The position numbers were made by a program, and so were the translations under genes. Below the pieces are notes generated by a model that saw only the letters and a list, made by a program, of their open reading frames with translations, was not told the origin of the DNA and did no database searches. A stretch of 64,000 nucleotides of DNA from Eutreptiella sp. 'Long Island Sound 2002' (taxonomy: Eukaryota > Euglenozoa > Euglenophyceae > Eutreptiales > Eutreptiaceae), in assembly GCA_964036045.1 (NCBI GenBank), contig OZ038385.1, positions 40,431,680 through 40,495,679 of the forward strand, in the 5' to 3' direction. Below are positions 51,035 to 63,490 of the stretch, piece after piece; position 1 is the first letter of the stretch; every line of letters begins with the position of its first letter.

Positions 51035-52523
51035 TCAATTCGGCCAAGCACGAATACATGTGACCACCAACCTGTCTGGTGGGGCCCTCGTACGGCTTGG
51101 GCGCTGTACATCAGCGGCCGAACTCGAAGCTTGGTCCTCATTTGGCTCCTGGGCTGGCCTGACCGCAGGAGGGGGGATCGACGGATCAGCCCTGGAATGT
51201 GGCTGCTGAGGGCCGTAAAAGGCTGGATCTCGATTCACCACAGGTCTTTTTCCGTCGCTCTCCACCTGTCTGTCTGGTTTCGACAGACAGTCTGTCAGGA
51301 GTACGCCAATTTCGGGGTGCTTCTTGAGGAAGTTGATGAACCCCTTGGTGTACCCATGGACAAAAGAATGGGCTGGTTCCCAGTTGTTGTGACTGGAATC
51401 AAAGCCCCTCCACTCACATAGAAATTCCCATTCGCCCTTTTCGTCACGTCTTGCTTCTAAAATCCTCTTGAGTTCGTACTTCCCCCCTTCGATGACCCGA
51501 TCGGACAAAAATTTCGAAGTCCAAAAAAGGGGTTTAACCCGATCCTTGGGGGAGGGGATCTCTTTCTTGAGGCGATCGCCCGAAACTTCAATTTCCCTGC
51601 TGACATCCACACGAATCCTCCACCTGTTCTCACCTAGACGCGCTGTAACAGCGAATGGCCCCTCCCACAAGGGAAGAAGCTTATCATCTCCGCCCAGGGT
51701 GGTTTCGGATTTTCGAAGCCAAACTCGATCATCGACTTCAAAATTGTGGGGGTTTTTTCGGCCTTGATTCTGAACCCAAAGCCAGTCAGCTTGATGCTTA
51801 TCGATTAATTTCGAGACAGTTTTTTCTGCTCGTTGGATTTCGTCCAGAAACAACGAAGCATCTTTACAAGGGCGAGGATTATTCAACGGCATGTTCCACC
51901 AACACTTCTTTCGTCCAAAGACAATTTCATTTGGAGAAAGGCCATGATACAAAGGCGTGTTGTGGTAACGGCGAAGCAATGCGAAGAGAACTTCAAGCCA
52001 ATGGAAATCTTTCTCACTCGCGAGCTCCTTACGAAGCATATTTATGATAGAGCGGCCGGCTCTTTCGCCAGGCAGCGCTCGATGCGAGTGGATTTCACAT
52101 CTCAGGTGGTGGATTCCAAGGCGAGCACATAATTCCTTCCACCATTTGGAGGTGTACTCTTTGCCTGAGTCCGTAATCACCTCGGATGAGACGTCCCAAC
52201 CTCCCATCCAGGTCTGCGCGCACCATTTGGCGGCAGCCTTGCCAGTCATCGACTCGATGTTACAAGGCAACACCTGAATATAGCCGGAATGACGGCACTG
52301 AATAAGGAGCACTCCATTGACCTTTTTGTTGGTCCAATGGCACTCTTCGTCGTCGAGTTCACCAAGATAGAAAAAATCACTGGTGACTCTGTTAAAGAGG
52401 CGCTCCGGAATAGGATGTGGCCTCAGATGGCCGTGCTTCTTCGCGCTGGGTGGCGTCGCGACAGCACATTGGGCACATCCGGCGGCTACTTTCATACAAT
52501 GAGTATATAACCTTGAGCCGAAC
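51035..52523 (-). pseudogene. pol: Pol C-terminal part of B3 (integrase and chromodomain), split by B2
   Basis: On the minus strand it starts mid-integrase at the B2 insertion point, shows V-T-S-D-F-F, I-T-D-S-G-K-E-Y and L-P-G-E-R-A-G-R (the D, D, E triad) and ends with a chromodomain and a stop at 51035-51037. There are no internal stops. Only the B2 insertion separates it from the portion at 63491-64000. Confidence 0.92.
52519..52523. repeat. Target-site duplication CGAAC, left (element B2)
   Basis: It is identical to 63486-63490 and lies within the B3 integrase gene. Confidence 0.92.
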
Positions 52524-53056
52524 TGTAAGTGCGGCTAACCCCCATCTGCTCAGATTTTCACAGATCTGCCTCAGATTGACTACATTTTGGTCATCTTCTC
52601 TGCTTCGGCGGAATCGCCGCCTCGCAGCTCAGTCTCAGGATGAGACCTATATATTTCTGATATGCCGGATCTGATTCCGCGGTCCATTCTCCGTAAATCC
52701 GCCGCGTTCCGATCATTTACCTGGAATCGCCATTTGCCGCTGACGCGCGCTCGCGGGCCAGATCGGCCAAATATTTTTCACAATCGGATTTATATAAATC
52801 TTTTCAGATAGTTTTGGACACTCAGATGTACTTAGGATAATCCGCATCAATTTTCTTCACAGACTGGGATTTTCTGCCGGATAACAATCAGCATGGATCT
52901 TGCTTCTGTTGTTGCTGCTCTCGCCTCCGTTGGTGTCCGTGTATCCGGTTCTACCCCCAACAGCAGCGTTCAGGTCGACTCCTCGCGTGCCTGCCCCACT
53001 GGTCTTGCCGGCCCCGAGCCCTCCGGCACCTTCCACGACCCAGGGCAGCACTTTCA
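52524..53056 (+). repeat. 5' LTR of B2
   Basis: 533 bp, TGTAAG to TTTCA, followed directly by the PBS TGGTAGCAGAGG (53057-53068). The Gag ATG is at 52893 inside it. Confidence 0.95.
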
Positions 53057-55921
53057 TGGTAGCAGAGGCTACCTGAATGTTGTTCCTTTGGTGTCCCAAC
53101 CACAGCCCGCTCCTCAGTACGGCCCCGTAGACCCCGCCGCTTCTGGAGAAGTAACGATTACACTGCCTTGGTGCTGCGCGAACGAGGCCTTGAGAGGAAT
53201 GCCTTGCGCGAGTCCAAGCTGCCCAAGAAGGGCACAAATCAGCAGCTGTGGGGACCCAGATTACCACAATCCCAGTCGAAATTGGCCATCGAGTAGCTGG
53301 AATCCGCCGGCCTACGACGATGGCAACGCTCCGATGGACCTTACGGAGCTGGCAGGTACCAACATTCCTTACCAATGTCCAACATTTGAGACCACGGACG
53401 CCGACATTGACGACATTGAGATGGGTGGTCCAGGTGAGGTACCTAGCTATAATCGACCAGCCACTTGGGCACAATGGGACGACCATTTGTCCCCAGAAGT
53501 GACCCGTAACCTTGGGGCCCTTGAGGCCCTTTGTCTCTTAGCCACGTCTAAGCTGATCGGACAAGAAAGAATCGCCTCTGATTTTTTAATGGAATATTTT
53601 TTCCTCCTTCAGGACGAAATTAATACCAGGATGTGGTGGCGTTCTCAAGAAGATGACTCTTTTGCCATTTTTTTGCAGATCTGGAAGGCAAGCCCCTTCC
53701 CGAAGGAGAAGGGCACGGCACCTGTTCCCGGGCCCTCCGCCCCTCATCCCCCTGTTTCCATCCGCGACGATCTAGCCGCCGCGGTTGAGGAAGGAATTTT
53801 AGAGGCGGCCAGGCAGGCAAGCCTGGAAATTAGGGCTGAAGGAGCTCCCCAAGTGGACTCCTGGCTGCGGACCACCGAGATCAGCGGTCCGACAGCCTGC
53901 TCAGGCCCTTCAGGACACGGTATGTACTGTCCTGCCGACTGCTCCTGCAGATTCCAGCGAGATGCTGAGCTCCAAACGCTCAAAGATCAAATGCACCTCA
54001 TCATTGAAACGCTGGGAATAAAAAACATTTTCAAGACGCACATGCGGTCTGAGGGCGCCTCATCGGTGGAACAAGCAACAGAGCCGTCGGAGGTGGCGAC
54101 GGAAATTTTTTCAATTGCTCCTTCGGTGGACTCCAGGACCACCGACGCAAGGATCAGCAGGACCAAGCTAAAGGAAAGGGTTAAAATCTCTCGATCTGAG
54201 AGTAGGACGGCGAAGGCTAGGACTGAGGCTCAGAATGCCAAGCGAACTGCCTCCCGTACTGCCCCTGCTGCTGATTCCAACGCCTCAGCCCAGCTGTTGC
54301 TCGCCCAGACCCTCGCCGGAGCTGGTGTGGCGAATGATGCCGCCAAGGTGTCTGCCATTACGGCCGGTGTCGGGCTGGATTCGCTTCTTAATCCTACTTC
54401 ATTGCGACTTCGTCAGGTTGCCAAGCAACCGAAGTATAATGGGAACCCCCGACGTTGGCCTCAGTTCCAACAGGAATTTAAACTGTGGGTTAAGACTCAA
54501 AAACTCCAAGATGATCAGTTCCTGATGGCCCTCTTGGATTGCCTTGAGGGAGCGCCGGCCAACACTTGGCTCAGGACTTGGAGTGATCGCGAGGATACAA
54601 GTTCCCCCCTTACCTTTGATGAGGTGTGGGAACAGTTGGAGGTACGTGGATCCCGGCTGCCAGAGGACCATTACCACCAGATGTTGAAGAATTCTCCTTC
54701 ATTCTCGCGATTAATTTTGCACGAAGTGCAAGACAAAAGACAGCGCTTCTGGAATTTAGTGGAAGAAGCTGAACATTCAGGCGAAAAATTTTCTAGTGCC
54801 GAGCTGAAAAATCTGATTTTTGACAAGATCCCCTCAGAAACTGCCGCCACCCTTCGGAACAAACAGTCCGAAGAAAAGGTCAAGACCTGGTGGGCGGAGG
54901 TGGAAGGCTTCGATGCCTCTGCCAACAGGTTCTCCGTCACGGAGGCACTTCTAAAGTGCTCCCCCACGTCTTTCACCAAGGTGAAATTCACTGAGGAGAC
55001 GTAAAAATCAAGTTTAATGAACACGAGGATCGGGACTTGTTTGTCCAAGTCCTAAATAGGGGAGTAAGCTTCCATGGCCATCGCCTGAAGGCCAAAAACT
55101 GGGTGTTTTCGTTCACCCCAAAGGAACTCTGGGAGGAGGTTGAGCGGCTCGCCGACGCCGCCAATCAGAATTTCCATGAGGGTCTTGGGGGAAACAAGAA
55201 TACCCAGCAAAACACCCAAAATGGGGCCCAAAAGGGTAACAAAAAGGTGAATGACACCCGGAATGTTCAGGATCACTGTAGCATCTGCCTTCTTTTAGGT
55301 TCTACGAACCGAGCTAAGACGCATTCTACTGGTAATCACCAATGGTCTCCTTACGATCACAAGGTGATTGGTGAAAATATCAGTAATCCACAGAATTCAG
55401 ACAGGAATGACAGACAGGTGCATGGTGGGAAGGCTGGAAAAGGGAATCCGACCCCCTCCGGTGGAAACAAAAATACTGGAGGCCCTGGCGGGTCCCAAGG
55501 CACAGGAAATCGGACTCCATCCGGCTCCGGTGGGCAGCCGAACAGCCAGAAAAATCCTAATAGCAACGCCGGAGGCGGAAATCGAAATCCAGGCCAAACC
55601 CCTCAATCCGGTACAAAAAAGGGAAATGCTCCAGGATTCCAGGGTAAAGGTAAGGGAAATCCTTCTGGGACCCCTTTCTCTGGTAAGGGCAGAGGGCGTG
55701 GCGACGGTGGAGGTCCATCATCCGGCGGCCGTGGCCGTGGACGTGGAAAGGGCAACCATCGTGTGGATCAGGTCTCAGGTGCAGATCAGGTGTCCGATGC
55801 GGATCGAGATTACGTTGAAAATGCCTTGAATCCAGCAGATGATCCGCTCCAAGATGAGTGGGTCGACGAATCTGGGTGTGTTCACAATGTTAACGCAGCC
55901 ACTGGAGGTCAGAACGCCTAG
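52893..55921 (+). pseudogene. gag: Gag of B2, frameshifted
   Basis: Runs to TAA 55002-55004, where ACGTAAAAATC replaces the ACGTGGAAAATC of B1 (one base fewer). Gag-like sequence then continues in the next frame from about 55005 to TAG 55919-55921. It retains the 26 codons missing from B1, including K-T-W-W-A-E-V-E-G-F, so it shows the fuller capsid region. The readthrough signal after the TAG is kept with one weakened pair (GGCAATTT). Confidence 0.9.
53057..53068 (+). promoter_or_regulatory. Primer binding site of B2 (initiator tRNA-Met)
   Basis: TGGTAGCAGAGG, the same as in B1 and again translated as part of gag. Confidence 0.88.
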
Positions 55922-58900
55922 GGGAGCCACGAAAATCGCCCCTCCCCAGGCAATTTCAGGCATGATCCCCAGATTCCTTCTCGACCACTACTTGATGTAG
56001 GGTCGCTTGTCTCCTCTCCCCTGGATCCGGCAGCGGATCCTTCTGTTGTAGTGGACGAGGTTGGTGTACGATCCAAGCACAGGGCCCGTCAGTTTGTCAC
56101 AAAGCTGTGGGTCTCTGATCGCAAGGGCAATCTCCACCTCGCCACTTGTTTGTGTGACAATGGATCAGAGGTAAATCTCCAATCCAATTCTTTCTTACCC
56201 GACGACTGCGTGTTTGAGTCGCCTCATCCTGTTACCCTCGAGGGAGTTTCTGGACATTCTCTCGCAGGTGGGCAACGCGGTTGTTATATATCAACTCATT
56301 TGGTCGCTCAAGACCTTTGGGAAGAAGGCAATGTGGAGGAAGTTATCCTTAGGGATGACTACTTCTATCGTGCCGGCATAAAGTATGACCTTTACTTGGG
56401 CCATCCTTGGCTTAGCAAGAACAGGGTGGCGCCCGTAGGTCATCGGCGTTGTTTTTTGCTGGAGTCAGGTCCCTTGGAGCGTCCTGAATTTCGTTTTTTG
56501 CACGCAGGGTTTAAAAGTGCAGAAGAATTTTTGAAGCAAAAGGTTACACCAAAATTTGGCGAAGATGTCACCATTGCAGAGGTGAATGGGAGTGCCGATT
56601 ACTCCCGAGAGTTAGAATGTCTTCGTAGGGAGTCCCAGCCACGACGCCCTTCGTGCTGGCACTCTTCATCCTACAGAGTTGTCGACAAATGGCGCGATAC
56701 AATTTGTGAATATTTTTATGAACACCATTCCTTTTGGCCACAGTATGATGCCTTTGCTAACCGCGAGAACAAGCGCTTTGACAAGCACTTTCGCGACGCT
56801 TGGACCCATAAATGGGACAAGAAGTTATGGATTAATCCTCCGTTTCACTTAATCCAGCAGGTCATCCACAAAATCAAGCAAGATAAAACCCAGGCGATTT
56901 TAGTTGTGCCCTTGTGGGACGACAAGCCTTGGTTTCAGGAATTACAAGACATTTGTGTAGATTACATCGAACTTCCCAGGAAGATTAAGCTGTATGCCAG
57001 GGACGACACAGGTCCCCTGCCACAGCGGTCCTGGAGTTCGCTTGCATTCCTGGTGGATGGAAAGCTTTCTGACTCTGATTCTGCTGATTCTGGTACTGAT
57101 TCTTGTGTTGGGTCTGAATCTGAGGTTGAGCGTGGTACTGATGATGAATCTATTTTTTCTGATTTTTGTCCGTCAGATGCCCAAGGTGATCCAACGTCAA
57201 ATGGATCCGCCTCGTCTCCCTCTTCCCCAATACGATCGACATCGAAAAGAATCTTCAGTGCACGGGCGAAGAAAAATTTTAAATCGCGCCGCAAATTCAG
57301 AGTTTTTTATGAAAAACCCCGTGTGGAAGCTTTCATAGATCCTTTCGAGGAGCTGGATCACGAAGAGAATCTCTGGAATGTCGACACTCGACCCACCTAT
57401 CTTCAAGAGGCAGTTGATACGGACCTTTTTAGGGACATCCGTAAGAAGATTCTTCCTGCCAAGGCCGAAGAAATCGCCAAAGTTTTTTCGACAGTAGATC
57501 CTGGCGATCAGGTGGACACTGAGTTGTGTTCCAAGTCAAGAGAAATGATTTTTGAGGAACGGAAGGACACAACCCTTTCGGGGAAGTTGATCAAGGACCC
57601 CCCTGTCCGCCGGCAGTTCGGTGAAGCCTTCATCGAGCTTCGTGAAGGTTACAAGGCGAAGAAACAACATCCTTATGAGAACCATGGACACAAACATGAG
57701 ATACTCAGAAAAATAATCGAGAGAAATCTCAGGGAATTTGGTTGGCTTGAGGGTTGTATGACCAGCGAATGGTGCTGTGCACCCTTCACAGTCCCGAAGC
57801 CGCCGCCTGCAGACCAGAACACTATTGATGGTTGGCGAATGGTTGTTGATTTTCGCAATCTCAACGCCGAAACCAAGGCGGATTCACACCCCCTGCCCCT
57901 CATTGAGGAGGAAATCGCCAAGAGGGCAAGAGGTCGTTTGTTTTCTGTGCTGGATCTCCGTCACGGCTTTCACCAAATGCCATTGAGGAAGGACAGCCGA
58001 CCTCTCACCTGTATGTGCACGCCATGTGGCCCAGTCCAGTGGACGGTCATGCCCATGGGCCTGAAGAATGCCCCTTCGTTTTTTCAAAGAATGATGGAGG
58101 ATGTGCTTTTTACAGCCCATCCTGAGCTTCGTGCCTTCGTGAGTGTGTACATAGATGACATAATCATCGCGACAGAGGGGGAGGGACTGACCGAAGCCGA
58201 GCTGGTGGCCCTACATGAAAAGCAGCTGAACCAGGTTTTGGACATTCTTGATGCCAATCAGCTGATTTGTGGGCCAAGGAAGGGAAAATTATTTTTAAAA
58301 TCAGTCGAATTTTGTGGTTCTCTCCTTGAGAATGGCACCCGACGACCCAGTCCAGGGAAGCTCGTCGATATTCAGAAGTGGAAGCGCCCTGAGACGATCA
58401 CGGAATTGAGAGGATTCCTGGGTTGTTGCAATTTTTACCACACTTTTGTGCCGAATTATGCCAAATTTGCTGCCCCCCTCACTGAATTATTGAAGGTAGG
58501 GAGAGATGCGGGCAAGGCAGGTTCAAAGGTTTGTGTCAAGTGGACTGACGAGTGCGAGGAGGCCTTCCATCACTTGAAGGCGGCCCTCTGCGAAGTCGCC
58601 ACGTTGCATGTGCCGAAATTTGATCGACCCTTCTACATAAGAACCGACGCTTCTAGGTACGCGATCGGAGCTGTCCTTGAACAGGTTGATGAAGCCACAG
58701 GTGATCATTACCCTCTTGCATTTTGGTCTCGGAAGCTAGCCCCACGCCAAATGCAATGGTCGCCGCGTGAGCAAGAAACCTACGCCATAATCTGTGCTTT
58801 GAAAAAGTACCAATCGTGGGTTGGCACCAATCGAGTCGAGGTCCTGACGGATCATCGATCTCTGGAGTATTGGGCCACCGAACACATTGATACTGTCGCG

Positions 58901-61105
58901 AGCCCAGCTGGTCGACGTGCCAGATGGCACGAATTTCTCAGTCTGTTTGACCTCCATGTGTCGTATTTGCCTGGAAAACACAACACGGTAGCGGATGCTC
59001 TGAGCCGATGGGCTTACCCCGCTTCAGAGGGGCTGCAAAGTACCAACATCCATGGTACGGAGCAGGACCGCCACGTCGTAATCGAGTGGGATCAGGAAGA
59101 AAAAAAGCTCATTCGACGTGAATGCATGCAATGCACTGTTAAACAGCACGCATGCCCGTGTCACGACATCACGGCCTTCTCAGATCCGGCGCATGCTCAT
59201 GAGATCTGCACCAAAACACTGAAAGTCGTGGAGAAAGTCACCGATCCCTCCTCAGGGAGTGTGAAACGGTTTGACTATACCCGACCTGTAAGTGGATTTC
59301 GGTTGATCCAGGGCATTAAGCGTCAAGATCCGGCCCAAACTCCACCCCTGCCGAAAGATTCCCTGATCATCCGTGACTGGACGTCCGATTATCTGCAGGA
59401 TTCCATGTTTAAAGAGGTCTTTGAGAATCTCAAATCCAAAGATGCTCACAAGGATGGAATCTATGCTGAGTACTCGTTGGATGGGGGGAAGCTGTGGATG
59501 GAGGGTAAATTGTGTGTACCAGACGCCCTGGCCCCCCGAGTGTTAAACTGGTGGCACAAATGGGAGTCCCCCCACGCACATGGCCGTAGATTATGGTCGA
59601 TGATTAAACATAGGTTGTTCGGCTCAAGGCTATATACTCATTGCATGAAAGTAGCCGCCGGATGTGCCCAATGTGCTGTCGCGACGCCACCCAGCGCGAA
59701 GAAGCACGGCCATCTGAGCCCACATCCTATTCCGGAGCGCCTCTTTAACAGAGTCACCAGTGATTTTTTCTATCTCGGTGAACTCGATGACGAAGAGTGC
59801 CATTGGACCAATAAAAGGGTCAATGGTGTGCTCCTTATTCAGTGCCGTCATTCCGGCTACATTCAAGTGTTGCCTTGCAACATTGAGTCGATGACTGGCA
59901 AGGCTGCCGCCAAATGGTGCGCGCAGACCTGGATGGGAGGTTGGGACGTCCCATCCGAGGTGGTTACGGACTCAGGCAAAGAGTACACCTCCGAATGGTG
60001 GAGGGAATTATGTGCTCGCCTTGGAATCCACCGACTGCGATGTGAAATCCACTCGCATCGAGCGCTGCCTGGCGAAAGAGCCGGCCGCTCTATTATAAAT
60101 ATGCTTCGTAAGGTGCTCGCGAGTGAAAAGGATTTCCATTGGCTTGAAGTTCTCTTCGCATTGCTTCGCCGTTACCACAACACGCCTTTGTACCATGGCC
60201 TTTCTCCAAATGAAATTGTCTTTGGACGAAAGAAGTGTTGGTGGAACATGCCGTTGAATAAACCTCGCCCTTGTAAAGATGCTTCGTTGTTTTTGGACGA
60301 CGTCCAACGAGCAGAAAAAACTGTCTCGAAATTAATCGATAAGCATCAAGCTGACTGGCTTTGGGTCCAGAATCAAGGCCGAAAAAACCCCCACAATTTT
60401 GAAGTCGATGATCGAGTTTGGCTTCGAAAATCCGAAACCACCCTGGACGGAGATGATAAGCTTCTTCCCTTGTGGGAGGGGCCATTCGCTGTTACAGCGC
60501 GTCTAGGTGAGAACAGGTGGAGGATTCGTGTGGATGTCAGCAGGGAAATTGACGTTTCGGGCGATCGCCTCAAGAGAGAGATCCCCTCCCCCAAGGATCG
60601 AGTGAAACCCCTTTTTTGGACTTCGAAATTTTTGTCCGATCGGGTCATCGAAGGGGGGAAGTACGAACTCAAGAGGATTGTTGAAGCAAGACGTGACGAA
60701 AAGGGCGAATGGGAATTTCTATGTGAGTGGAGGGGCTTTGATTCCAGTCACAACAACTGGGAACCAGCCCATTCTTTTGTCCATGGGTACACCAAGGGGT
60801 TCATCGACTTCCTCAAGAAGCACCCCGAAATTGGCGTACTCCTGACAGACTGTTTGTCGAAACCAGACAGACAGGTGGAGAGCGACGGAAAAAGACCTGT
60901 GGTGAATCGAGATCCACCCTTTTACGGCCCTCAGCAGCCACATTCCAGGGCTGATCCGTCGATCCCCCCTCCTGCGGTCAGGCCAGCCCAGGAGCCAAAT
61001 GAGGACCAAGCCTCAAGTTCGGCCGCTGATTTGCAGCGCCCAAGCCGTACGAGGGCCCCACCAGACAGGTTGGTGGTCACATGTATTCGTGCTTGGCCGA
61101 ATTGA
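55922..61105 (+). CDS. pol: Pol polyprotein of B2, intact
   Basis: Same domain order as B1 with no stops: D-N-G protease-like motif, W-I-N-P-P-F (Asn at 56834-56836), Y-I-D-D, T-D-A-S, integrase D, D, E and chromodomain. No ATG lies between the gag TAG and the protease. Residue differences from B1 are scattered and mostly conservative. Confidence 0.94.
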   Translation, partial: GSHENRPSPGNFRHDPQIPSRPLLDVGSLVSSPLDPAADPSVVVDEVGVRSKHRARQFVTKLWVSDRKGNLHLATCLCDNGSEVNLQSNSFLPDDCVFESPHPVTLEGVSGHSLAGGQRGCYISTHLVAQDLWEEGNVEEVILRDDYFYRAGIKYDLYLGHPWLSKNRVAPVGHRRCFLLESGPLERPEFRFLHAGFKSAEEFLKQKVTPKFGEDVTIAEVNGSADYSRELECLRRESQPRRPSCWHSSSYRVVDKWRDTICEYFYEHHSFWPQYDAFANRENKRFDKHFRDAWTHKWDKKLWINPPFHLIQQVIHKIKQDKTQAILVVPLWDDKPWFQELQDICVDYIELPRKIKLYARDDTGPLPQRSWSSLAFLVDGKLSDSDSADSGTDSCVGSESEVERGTDDESIFSDFCPSDAQGDPTSNGSASSPSSPIRSTSKRIFSARAKKNFKSRRKFRVFYEKPRVEAFIDPFEELDHEENLWNVDTRPTYLQEAVDTDLFRDIRKKILPAKAEEIAKVFSTVDPGDQVDTELCSKSREMIFEERKDTTLSGKLIKDPPVRRQFGEAFIELREGYKAKKQHPYENHGHKHEILRKIIERNLREFGWLEGCMTSEWCCAPFTVPKPPPADQNTIDGWRMVVDFRNLNAETKADSHPLPLIEEEIAKRARGRLFSVLDLRHGFHQMPLRKDSRPLTCMCTPCGPVQWTVMPMGLKNAPSFFQRMMEDVLFTAHPELRAFVSVYIDDIIIATEGEGLTEAELVALHEKQLNQVLDILDANQLICGPRKGKLFLKSVEFCGSLLENGTRRPSPGKLVDIQKWKRPETITELRGFLGCCNFYHTFVPNYAKFAAPLTELLKVGRDAGKAGSKVCVKWTDECEEAFHHLKAALCEVATLHVPKFDRPFYIRTDASRYAIGAVLEQVDEATGDHYPLAFWSRKLAPRQMQWSPREQETYAIICALKKYQSWVGTNRVEVLTDHRSLEYWATEHIDTVASPAGRRARWHEFLSLFDLHVSYLPGKHNTVADALSRWAYPASEGLQSTNIHGTEQDRHVVIEWDQEEKKLIRRECMQCTVKQHACPCHDITAFSDPAHAHEICTKTLKVVEKVTDPSSGSVKRFDYTRPVSGFRLIQGIKRQDPAQTPPLPKDSLIIRDWTSDYLQDSMFKEVFENLKSKDAHKDGIYAEYSLDGGKLWMEGKLCVPDALAPRVLNWWHKWESPHAHGRRLWSMIKHRLFGSRLYTHCMKVAAGCAQCAVATPPSAKKHGHLSPHPIPERLFNRVTSDFFYLGELDDEECHWTNKRVNGVLLIQCRHSGYIQVLPCNIESMTGKAAAKWCAQTWMGGWDVPSEVVTDSGKEYTSEWWRELCARLGIHRLRCEIHSHRALPGERAGRSIINMLRKVLASEKDFHWLEVLFALLRRYHNTPLYHGLSPNEIVFGRKKCWWNMPLNKPRPCKDASLFLDDVQRAEKTVSKLIDKHQADWLWVQNQGRKNPHNFEVDDRVWLRKSETTLDGDDKLLPLWEGPFAVTARLGENRWRIRVDVSREIDVSGDRLKREIPSPKDRVKPLFWTSKFLSDRVIEGGKYELKRIVEARRDEKGEWEFLCEWRGFDSSHNNWEPAHSFVHGYTKGFIDFLKKHPEIGVLLTDCLSKPDRQVESDGKRPVVNRDPPFYGPQQPHSRADPSIPPPAVRPAQEPNEDQASSSAADLQRPSRTRAPPDRLVVTCIRAWPN

Positions 61106-62942
61106 GGGAGATCCGTCGTGACTTGAGTCGCCGACGCCATAATCTGGGTAACAGTTGTCTAGTCCAGGGCGTCATGGCACTCGTCGCTAGGGCTCAAGGG
61201 TGTAGGTTCGAAACCCTTGCATATCCAACTCCTACAAAAGCTCCAGCCTCGCCCCGTCGACCACTTATTCCAATGTGAGTGTTCTGACGACTTGAAAAAA
61301 CCACATTCTGCTCAATCCACTGTTCATTTTTCCTGATTACATCATGATGTGGAGAACTGCGAATGTTTGATAATTTGACGTCAATCAACTTTTCTTTGGT
61401 CTCCGTTCGGCAGACAAGGCGTAGATACGCTGCCGAAAGCCACGGAGTGTGCTGCCGTGTTCAGAAAAAACCAAACTCAGGCTTAATTCAGGCAGATTCG
61501 GGGTAATCTTGTCTCTGTTGGTCTGTGCATCTTTGGAATTTGGCTACTCGTGCAGATGGAAGCAAATGTACATAGTAAAAACGCTGGCCAGCGACATTCA
61601 CCCCTACAGGCACCCCCTGTAGTACTGGCTGCACCAGATGCGACGCCAGGAATTCAGATCTTACCTTCATTTGCGGTGATGCGGAAGCCAAAGTCCAGAT
61701 TCAGATCCAGGATCCTCAAATTTGCCTTGAATTTCTCAGGTTTGTCCTTCATTCTGCCATTGTTGCACGAAACCCCGACGTCAATTGTTCAGACAACCTT
61801 CAGACAGAGGCTCTAGGGACTTCTAAAAGCAACCTCTGAAGTCCGTAAGCTTCTGTGTATTTTTGGCACACGCCAATGTGAGCTCAATCCGACCTGAAAC
61901 TGTCGAAAATGGTGAATCCAAGTGTCTTGTGGGACTCAATCGAAAGATGGGCCTTGTCCAAGTCGATTGACACCGTCGCCACTGTAAATAAAGAACTATT
62001 CGGTGTCTCTCAGTTATATACTGTCAGTAAAGCGCCTTCAGCGAACCTTCGGCGCGTTACATGCCAAGGATCCAGGGCTATCATGTCCCATCATGATGCA
62101 TCATCACATGATCCACATTTTCAATGAATCTGTTGGATGCTCGCGAACCAACGTGCCGGAAAGCATAACTCAGCTGAATAAACGACAATATATATTAACT
62201 CTAGTCTAAACGAAAGTGTTAGTAGTTTCAGTTCTAGACATTCCGCTTCATTTCACCTTCATCTTAGGGAATTTGCTGATTTTAGGACAATTTAGGTTGA
62301 TCTCCTTGTCATCTCCCCTCATTCCTCGAAGATCTGTTTAGATCTAAGTGAACAGAAAAACATCCCTACCTTCTGTGGTTCACTTAGGGCCTGCAGATTT
62401 GTTTTCCCTCTCGATGAAACAATCACAGACCTTTCATCTCCTTCATCTCTGCTCAAATTGATCCTCAATCTTGCTGAATCTTGTGATCATCCACCAGATG
62501 CGCCAAATCTGAAGCACATGCTGCACTTTTCAGAACGAGAAAAGCGGGAGTAACACGATGTAGAGTTCGGCGAGGACACCGTAGCGTGCCCGCGACAGCG
62601 AAACTGTGCCAGAGCGCTGAGATGTCACTCCATTTCTTGATTCCCCCACTCAATCCACCAATAATCTACCTCATTCTCAACCAATGCATGGTTTGGTATC
62701 GATTCTCGATACGTTTACATGCTTTTTAGCCCTTAACCTAATGTTTTACTGCACGGAGGACTGTTCGTCACTCCTCATTCTGTCTCATTTCAGGTTCATC
62801 CATCCGGATTCAGTGCCAATTCAGCCCCATTCAGGTCAGATCAAGCAGATTTCGCCCCATCGAGGCTACATTTCTATTTTTTTCTGGGACTTACCCGCAC
62901 TACGTTCTTCGTTGACGTAGCGACACACCCCAGTGTGTTTTT
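61106..62942 (+). other. 3' untranslated region of B2
   Basis: Collinear with the B1 3' region apart from small indels near 62340-62420. Non-coding by the same reasoning. Confidence 0.6.
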
Positions 62943-62952
62943 GGAGGGGGAG
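62943..62952 (+). promoter_or_regulatory. Polypurine tract of B2
   Basis: GGAGGGGGAG directly before the 3' LTR. Confidence 0.9.
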
Positions 62953-63485
62953 TGTAAGTGCGGCTAACCCCCATCTGCTCAGATTTTCACAGATCTGCCT
63001 CAGATTGACTACATTTTGGTCATCTTCTCTGCTTCGGCGGAATCGCCGCCTCGCAGCTCAGTCTCAGGATCAGACCTATATATTTCTGATATGCCGGATC
63101 TGATTCCGCGGTCCATTCTCCGTAAATCCGCCGCGTTCCGATCATTTACCTGGAATCGCCATTTGCCGCTGACGCGCGCTCGCGGGCCAGATCGGCCAAA
63201 TATTTTTCACAATCGGATTTATATAAATCTTTTCAGATAGTTTTGGACACTCAGATGTACTTAGGATAATCCGCATCAATTTTCTTCATAGACTGGGATT
63301 TTCTGCCGGATAACAATCAGCATGGATCTTGCTTCTGTTGTTGCTGCTCTCGCCTCCGTTGCTGTCCGTGTATCCGGTTCTACCCCCAACAGCAGCGTTC
63401 AGGTCGACTCCTCGCGTGCCTGCCCCACTGGTCTTGCCGGCCCCGAGCCCTCCGGCACCTTCCACGACCCAGGGCAGCACTTTCA
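62953..63485 (+). repeat. 3' LTR of B2
   Basis: 533 bp, matching the 5' LTR except at about two sites (near 63080 and 63361). Followed by CGAAC. Confidence 0.95.
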
Positions 63486-63490
63486 CGAAC
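63486..63490. repeat. Target-site duplication CGAAC, right (element B2)
   Basis: It matches 52519-52523. Confidence 0.92.

Larger units (their letters stand above)
48644..52523 (-). mobile_element. Chromovirus family B copy B3 (minus strand), 3' part
   Basis: A minus-strand family B element whose 3' LTR is 48644-49176 and whose pol is entered by B2 at 52519-52523. The rest continues from 63486 and runs out of the window, so its 5' end is unseen. The sequence outside the 3' LTR is CAGCA; the matching duplication cannot be checked here. Confidence 0.93.
52524..63485 (+). mobile_element. Complete chromovirus family B copy B2 (10,962 bp), nested in B3
   Basis: 533-bp LTRs differ at about two positions, younger than B1. 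It inserted in opposite orientation into B3. Pol is intact but gag carries a frameshift, so it would depend on Gag from another copy. Confidence 0.96.
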